Source of the DNA: Mycolicibacterium sp. ND9-15
GTDB taxonomy: Bacteria > Actinomycetota > Actinomycetes > Mycobacteriales > Mycobacteriaceae
Reading direction: 5' to 3'
Assembly (NCBI RefSeq): GCF_035918395.1
Contig: NZ_CP142362.1
Location: 4,873,501-4,937,500, forward strand
DNA length: 64,000 nucleotides
Part shown: piece by piece, positions 61,264 to 64,000 of the stretch
How positions within the stretch are numbered: the first letter of the stretch is position 1
Layout of the letters: every line of letters begins with the position of its first letter
Made by a program: the position numbers and the translations under genes
The notes under the pieces: generated by a model
What the model was told of the DNA's origin: nothing
Seen by the model: the letters and a program-made list of their open reading frames with translations, nothing else
Database searches by the model: none

Positions 61264-64000
61264 CGGTGGGCGCGGCATTGCGGCCTCTAGCTGTGCATAC
61301 TTGGCGTCCAGCTCGGCCATTGCCGCGTCGGCGTCGTCAATGTCGAACCACTCCAGCAGCGTGATGCGACCTTTGGTGTCGATGCCACACAACTGCAAGG
61401 ACTCGTCTCGCGGTGACCCCGCGCTCAGGTCAGCCGTTCCCACCCCCACCCGAAGAAGGGCCAGGCGGTCACCCCGCACGGCGACGACCACCAATTGGTT
61501 GATCATCAGGCCCCGAAAACCGTGAAGCCGTTCTACCTCGTGCGGCCAGTCGGCAGAAGGAAGGTCGTCTTTGGTGAAGCCGACAATCTTCCGGTGGCTT
61601 TCGACGGAGACGTCCGGCGCGTACATCTTCTCGACCTCGTCCCAGGCATCGCGGTCGACGGAGGCCGCCATCTTTCGGATCGCCCGCACGCAGGTGTTTT
61701 CAGGCTCGATAGCCAGCCTCGAAAATCTTTGTTGCTCGAACCGGGCGTGCAACGCGTCCAGTTCGGCGATCGCCGCGTTGATGTCATCGACGTCGAAGAA
61801 CACTTGCCGCGCGATTCGACTGTCCTCGTCGAGGCTCCATAACGAGAGGAATTCCTCTTGCGGCGCTCCAGGACTCGCATCGTCGGTGCCGAGCTCCAAT
61901 CGCGTGAGGGTCAGACGCTCGCCTCGGACGGCCACAACTAGGCTCCGGTGCCAAGCCCAACCTTCGCGAAGATGTCTTGCAACTCGCGGCCAATCGCCCG
62001 GCCGAAGATCAGCCGGGGTGAAGCGGACCATTTTGCGGCGACTCTCGACGGCGATATCGGGTGCGAAGAATTGGTCGCACTCATCCCAGGCCCCGCGGTC
62101 GAAGGCAGCGTCCGTCTGATGGATCACCCAGACGCATGTGTTGTCGAGTTCGACACTAGGCTCTTCGGGTGCAGTCGGTGCAGTCGGAACGGTAGGCTCA
62201 CCCGAGATACCGCGCGCCTTTTCAGCGAGCGCCGCAGCACCTTTCAGTTCATACAGGTCGACAGCTTGCTGAGCGGCGGCCTGCCCTCCAACGGTGTCGC
62301 CTGCTGTGAGCAACACGGTCGCCAGTGCTAGACAGGCGTCGCCGTGGTCGACCAACGCGTCGGTGCGCTCCGCGAGGGCGACGGCCTCTTGGGCCACCCG
62401 CCCGGCCTCGGCATGGACACCGCGGCGCGAAAGCAGCTGCGCTCTAACCGTCCGCCAGGCAATCGCCGCCTTCAATGCGTGGCCGGCGAGACGCTCACTC
62501 TCGCAGCATAATTCGTCGGCTTCGGAGTCACGGTCCAGCGCAAGACATGCCCGCGCCAACAATGCCGCGGTCTCTGCCGTGTCCGCATCCAGGCCCATGC
62601 GACGAAAGCCGTTGCACGCCCGCCGAAGATGCGCCTCGGCGGCTGTCGGCTCGTCGGCGACCAATTCGACGATGCCCGCGAACTGGTCTGCCTCCAGCAA
62701 GGCGTGCCGCATGCCGAGCTCGGTGAGTGAGCGTCTGGCCGACTCGATCAACTGACGCCCGGCGGCCGCTCGGCCCCGGAACGCGTCCAGCACCCCCTGG
62801 CACCGCGTCGACGTCGCCTCCACGACAGGCGATCCCGTCGTGATCCGAAGTAACCGCACCACATCGAGACACCGCCCGCCCGCGCGCGGAACCGGGTTGG
62901 GGCCCCACAGCGCCGCAAGTGGGGCAGTCGCCAGCACGGCATTGACCCGGCGGTGCTCCTGCGCGCGCCGCGCCGCAGTGAGCGCTTGGTCCAATGCGGT
63001 CTCGCATTCGGCGATTCGTCCGAGACGGCCCAGGCACATCGCCCGGACGGTGTGCGCCTTCGCCTCCCCCGCCGCGTCGTCGAGTGCGGCGAGCTTTGCT
63101 GCGGCGGCGGCGACCTCGGTGGCGATTTCGTCTAGCCGTTCGGGATCGGTGAGCATTGCCAACTCGCCCTCGAAACACGTCCCCCACGCCGCGAGACGGG
63201 CGGAATCGCCGGCGGCTGACCGCAGTTGCGCCACCGCACCCGCCGCCGAAGCCACGTCACCAGCGGCCAACAGCGCCTCACACCGCGCGACAAGCAGTTC
63301 GGCTTGCAAATCGTCGCGCTCAGGCAGCTCGTCGTCGAGCTCGTCGAGTGCATGGAGAGCTTTGTCGTAATAGTCGGCCGCGCCCTCGTAAGCCAGGCGA
63401 GCCATCGCCTGGTCGGCCGCACGTCGGCAATATTCGACGGCCTTGGCCGCATTTCCCGCCCACGCGCATTCGAAGTAGTGGTAGGCCAATTCGGCCACAA
63501 GTTCGTCGTCGTCGCCGGCCTCGCTCTCGAGTGTCGCTGCTATGCGCTGATGCAGCCGCATCCGTCGCACCGATGCCAGCTCGGCCAGCAGTGACTGGCG
63601 GACCAGCGCGTGGTTGAACCGGTAACGCCCACCCGGCTCTTCGATGAGGATTCCGGCCTTGCACGCGTCGTCGAACGAGTCGACTAGATCCTCCTCGACG
63701 ACCCGCTCGACCAGGTCAAGAGCGAACCTGCTGCCGACCACCGCAGCTGCTGCCAGCGCCTTGTTCGTCTCAGCGGGGAGTCGAGAAAGCCTGCGGCTCA
63801 CGGCTTCCCGCACACCCTGCGGCAACGTACTGGGATCCCACCGGCCACCGCTTTCGTCGACATGGCGCAACGCCTCGATGAGGAAGAAGGGATTGCCACC
63901 CGTGACCGACGCCAGTGCCCGGGCCAGCTCTTCGTCGTCATAGCCCGCCTCGGAGACATAAGCCGTGACGTCATCCTCGTCCAGGCCCCCAAGCGAAAGC
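53905..64000 (-). CDS. Giant protein: STAND-type ATPase/TPR with 20 NTF2-like domains (5' end outside window)
   Basis: One frame is open from the window end to TAG 53905, giving more than 3,360 residues with no interruption. At 64000-63870 it reads YVSEAGYDDEELARALASVT then GGNPFFLIEALRHV, the end of the AAA/STAND ATPase module found in LuxR- and adenylate-cyclase-type multidomain regulators. Residues encoded at about 63870-62150 form helical TPR-like repeats (AYEGAADYYDKALHALDEL, AEAHLRRACNGFRRMGLDAD). From 62148 on the protein is 20 tandem NTF2-like (SnoaL-like) domains. Two leading domains of 148 and 147 residues are followed by nine A+B pairs. A domains carry VDDRRRVVN and VIATRGERLALSR; B domains carry TWSVIAEAYAAFNRRE and VDHRR. 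The start codon and the N-terminal effector or sensor part lie beyond 64000. I know of no named system with this layout; regulator or scaffold function is inference. Confidence 0.85.
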   Translation of the reverse strand, partial: LSLGGLDEDDVTAYVSEAGYDDEELARALASVTGGNPFFLIEALRHVDESGGRWDPSTLPQGVREAVSRRLSRLPAETNKALAAAAVVGSRFALDLVERVVEEDLVDSFDDACKAGILIEEPGGRYRFNHALVRQSLLAELASVRRMRLHQRIAATLESEAGDDDELVAELAYHYFECAWAGNAAKAVEYCRRAADQAMARLAYEGAADYYDKALHALDELDDELPERDDLQAELLVARCEALLAAGDVASAAGAVAQLRSAAGDSARLAAWGTCFEGELAMLTDPERLDEIATEVAAAAAKLAALDDAAGEAKAHTVRAMCLGRLGRIAECETALDQALTAARRAQEHRRVNAVLATAPLAALWGPNPVPRAGGRCLDVVRLLRITTGSPVVEATSTRCQGVLDAFRGRAAAGRQLIESARRSLTELGMRHALLEADQFAGIVELVADEPTAAEAHLRRACNGFRRMGLDADTAETAALLARACLALDRDSEADELCCESERLAGHALKAAIAWRTVRAQLLSRRGVHAEAGRVAQEAVALAERTDALVDHGDACLALATVLLTAGDTVGGQAAAQQAVDLYELKGAAALAEKARGISGEPTVPTAPTAPEEPSVELDNTCVWVIHQTDAAFDRGAWDECDQFFAPDIAVESRRKMVRFTPADLRPGDWPRVARHLREGWAWHRSLVVAVRGERLTLTRLELGTDDASPGAPQEEFLSLWSLDEDSRIARQVFFDVDDINAAIAELDALHARFEQQRFSRLAIEPENTCVRAIRKMAASVDRDAWDEVEKMYAPDVSVESHRKIVGFTKDDLPSADWPHEVERLHGFRGLMINQLVVVAVRGDRLALLRVGVGTADLSAGSPRDESLQLCGIDTKGRITLLEWFDIDDADAAMAELDAKYAQLEAAMPRPPLENAASRVDRRFNALFAESRWDEAAALWADGVRVEDRRRGLRREVTYDHAAGVAEIRAMADLGVATMTSHVVAIRGERLALCRTQYSGRDQRPDAFHTEILRITEIDVDGRCLASVAFDLDDIDAALAELDARYLAGEAAAHAHTWSVIADAYSAVNRREMFATTPNWVNVDHRRATAFAPGDLSAFFRASWEDTPDIHVYIEAVYRLSDLAAVVVSAGRGKSREGFDAEWRDIALSTVDGDLISRTELFDETALDAALARFDELSCPATRLENAAARAGERYAECFATRDWDAMAEVLADEVVSDDRRRVVNSGVRVGRDIQIADTQAAVGVGAQWAVSEVIAIRGERLALMLISWSNDGMDTRDDVGAELLGLAEVDSSNRLSAIVSFDGDDVDAAFEELDARYLAGEAAPHAHTWSVILEMTAAFNRREIPATTPNIVSVDHRRVALFAPGELPAYLRATWDLSPQATLRIEAVHRLSDCGALVSFAGDATSTAGFSAEWRVINLYTVEGDSISRVEVFDETDLDAALARFDELGRPTPKLENLASQVNDRFDACFAARDWDALAETLTEDTLIDDRRRVVNVGTRRGRDAEVASMRAIAGIGVKNATSVVIATRGQRLALSRTRYTGRDQSPEAFQTEILDVVQIDATNQISVRVAFDPDDIDAAFDELDARYLAGEAADHAHTWSVIAETCAVLKRREAPAATPGYVVVDHRPVGTIGADNVAAHLDASLDLTPDRSMYIEAVHGLTHRGAVVTWAARDTTQQGFDAEWRIVGVQTIDGDMLNRADLFDEADLDAALARFDELSRPAPLQLANAASRVSNRCNEYFADHDWEALARLIADDIVTVDRRRVVGGLVQQGRESVIAHRRRTVNGGIRIGPEVALHDLQMAADVGFTNVTENVVAIRGDRLALTRAYYTGDVQREEAFYAEVLHILEIDSDKRIAATIVFDPDDIDAAFEELDARYLAGEASASAQTWSVITEGYAAANRGELAVTAPDVMNIDHRRIPMINSGDLIPYLRNTFDELGNIRTYLEAVHRLTDTGAVVTHIGAGASKEGFEAEWRMINVLVVDGGVIIRSEVFDEDNVDTALARFEELNRPTRRPENTASRVAERFCECFGARDWRGMGDTLAAEVCTVDNRPVVGVGKRRGRDLNVADWQAVAEVGTRNLASTVIATRGTRLVLSRFVTSGRDQRPEAFRTEVLCVIETNADKRIVACVMFETDEIDAAYKELEGRYLAGEAARYADVWSIFADTYAMFNRHEIPPLSNWVTIDHRVRETFAGEDLAAYLRSGWDVTPENKMYVECVHRLSEVGAVVTHVANGTSPEGFYAEWRMIALMTLGATSTNRCELFDEAEIATVLAKFDELSRPVPRLENTATRVYDRLLEHHAARDYDASAEILAEEYCVDDRRRVVNAGIRHGRDAAIADARTVTELGGTHITSDVIATRGERLFLARSRVSIRDEGPEVFDNESFVIVEIGADERAVAMVVFDLDDSGAAFAELDARYLADEAATHAQTWSVIAAAYAAPSWHQFPVTHPDWLTIDHRRGTPFASRDLDTVIHAVKDLTPDIRIHVEAVHRLSSVGAVVTNTSHGTSPQGFAAEWRMIQLLTVEGGRVNRCELFDEDDLDAALARFDELNASMPRLENTATRGNAQIADAFNRRDLERYFTTFDANARWEDRRKGLRSEVPMESKLARSVFLGAPASWRMEIEPVATRGCRLALSRYLIRDTDEADRPITIEVLLVTEVNDDGLFCRSVTFDPDDIDGAFVELDGRYLAGEAARYAHTWSLVAQTIAAFNRHELSQMTPNWVNIDHRRAMTSAPGDMAAYVREIWTVAPNVTTHIDAVYRLNDAGAVFSHVESGTSQHGFTAEWREVTLLTFDGDAINCCETFDEADLETALARFDELDRPAPRLENAAIRARAYVAEAYNRRDVETFLEVPAGRYQDRRKGLRDEGTMDRNYTYAVLSGTPTSWQLEVEPVAIRGDRLALSRETFRDTDDASRPITVELMTLTEVTEDEGISYTVFFDPDDVDAAFEEFESRYLAGEAAAHSHTWSVITEAYAANNRHELPSISGEFTDVDHRQGRAFAPGDLIPYIQAGWQVYPNGKTYIEAVIRLDSFGAVVVHAGHGTSHEGFEAEWRAANVFVVEDEVINRCELFDEADLDAALARFDGLRRPAHSIENAATHTWARLVDAYNRRNLDAFVARTAPEGQYHDRRKGLRDAHEGSMRWRVAQTLFDLPPSLRLETEALATRGSRLCLLRQAFRDTEDAERPIVIEFLTVLEATEEGMAHTIVNFDTDDIDSAMAELTARWIASGVVSHPKVIEAHRKIIEMTNRHEWDALTALCEGATYVNHRQLGSTTADYITSIRTAASLVPDLRIESAEFLAHSAIGVAVHVVVRGMSTEGLAIELPFVMINLLDGERVTHIENFEPDQRDLALTRFEELNTSG
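58601..58714 (-). repeat. 19-codon micro-duplication in unit 4
   Basis: Unit 4 reads DRRRVVGGLVQQGRESVIA and then directly HRRRTVNGGIRIGPEVALH. Other A domains have this motif only once. The extra 57 bp explains exactly why unit 4 is 870 bp long where its neighbours are about 813. Confidence 0.75.
61264..62148 (-). repeat. Two leading NTF2-like domains (0a, 0b)
   Basis: Domain 0a begins at 62148 (LDNTCVWVIHQTDAAFDRGA) and 0b at 61704 (PENTCVRAIRKMAASVDRDA). Both have CV near the start, WDE, FAPDIAVESRRKMV or YAPDVSVESHRKIV and FFDVDDINAAIAELDA-type tails. They are 148 and 147 codons long, clearly duplicates of each other, and longer than the following A domains. Confidence 0.8.

Noticed and set aside
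53905..63870. A CRISPR array or DNA-level satellite as explanation for the long repeat
   Set aside because: The period is about 810 bp, copies differ by many substitutions, and every period is a multiple of three, so the repeat is at the protein-domain level.

Overview
The window is high-GC actinobacterial DNA that reads as a Mycobacterium of the Mycolicibacterium (rapid-grower) type. The evidence is a furA-katG pair with a leaderless furA promoter, an antigen 85 mycolyltransferase, a RipD-type NlpC/P60 pseudoenzyme, the long isocitrate lyase Icl2, a wax ester/diacylglycerol acyltransferase, a PrrB-type kinase, an aa3 oxidase CtaD and several MazEF/VapBC modules. The species cannot be fixed from the sequence alone.

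Region 1 (about 1-20,750) is an accessory island. It carries intact toxin-antitoxin pairs (MazEF-like at 1152-1678, RelBE at 3116-3666, two MazEF at 15774-16339 and 16774-17309, VapBC at 17538-18172) and the deletion remnant of a further mazEF6-like pair at 322-605. It also has an IS21-family element with a frameshifted istA and intact istB (8818-11445), one intact tyrosine integrase (13900-15030) and one wrecked integrase (5128-6073). Fragments of ordinary genes are fused or frameshifted throughout (LLM oxidoreductase, methyltransferase, FAD oxidoreductase, NDH-2). Repeats are frequent: three copies of an IS-end-like sequence, a GCTGTCAGATAGT triplet next to the integrase, and three copies of a repeat of about 40 bp lying beside the MazEF modules.

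Region 2 (about 20,885-53,750) is chromosomal backbone with few disruptions. It holds lipid and carbon metabolism (WS/DGAT, acyl-CoA ligase, haloalkane dehalogenase-like hydrolase, acyl-CoA dehydrogenase, L-2-hydroxyglutarate oxidase, Icl2, an aldehyde dehydrogenase), envelope proteins (Ag85 paralogue, RipD, small secreted proteins, acyltransferase, GDSL lipoprotein), membrane transport (ThrE), respiration and signalling (ctaD followed by a PrrB-like kinase without PrrA), the peroxide defence operon furA-katG, RNase Z, and several hydrolases and SRPBCC proteins. Short remnants (a DJ-1/PfpI start at 35581, a DUF899 start at 52979) show small deletions.

Region 3 (53,905 to the window end, minus strand) is one open frame of more than 3,360 codons whose 5' end lies outside the window. 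It starts in the tail of a STAND/AAA-type ATPase, continues through a TPR-like helical region, and ends in 20 tandem NTF2-like (SnoaL-like) domains: two leading domains of about 147 residues, then nine A+B pairs with a regular period of about 810 bp. This giant repeat receptor is the most unusual thing in the window and I could not match it to a described system.
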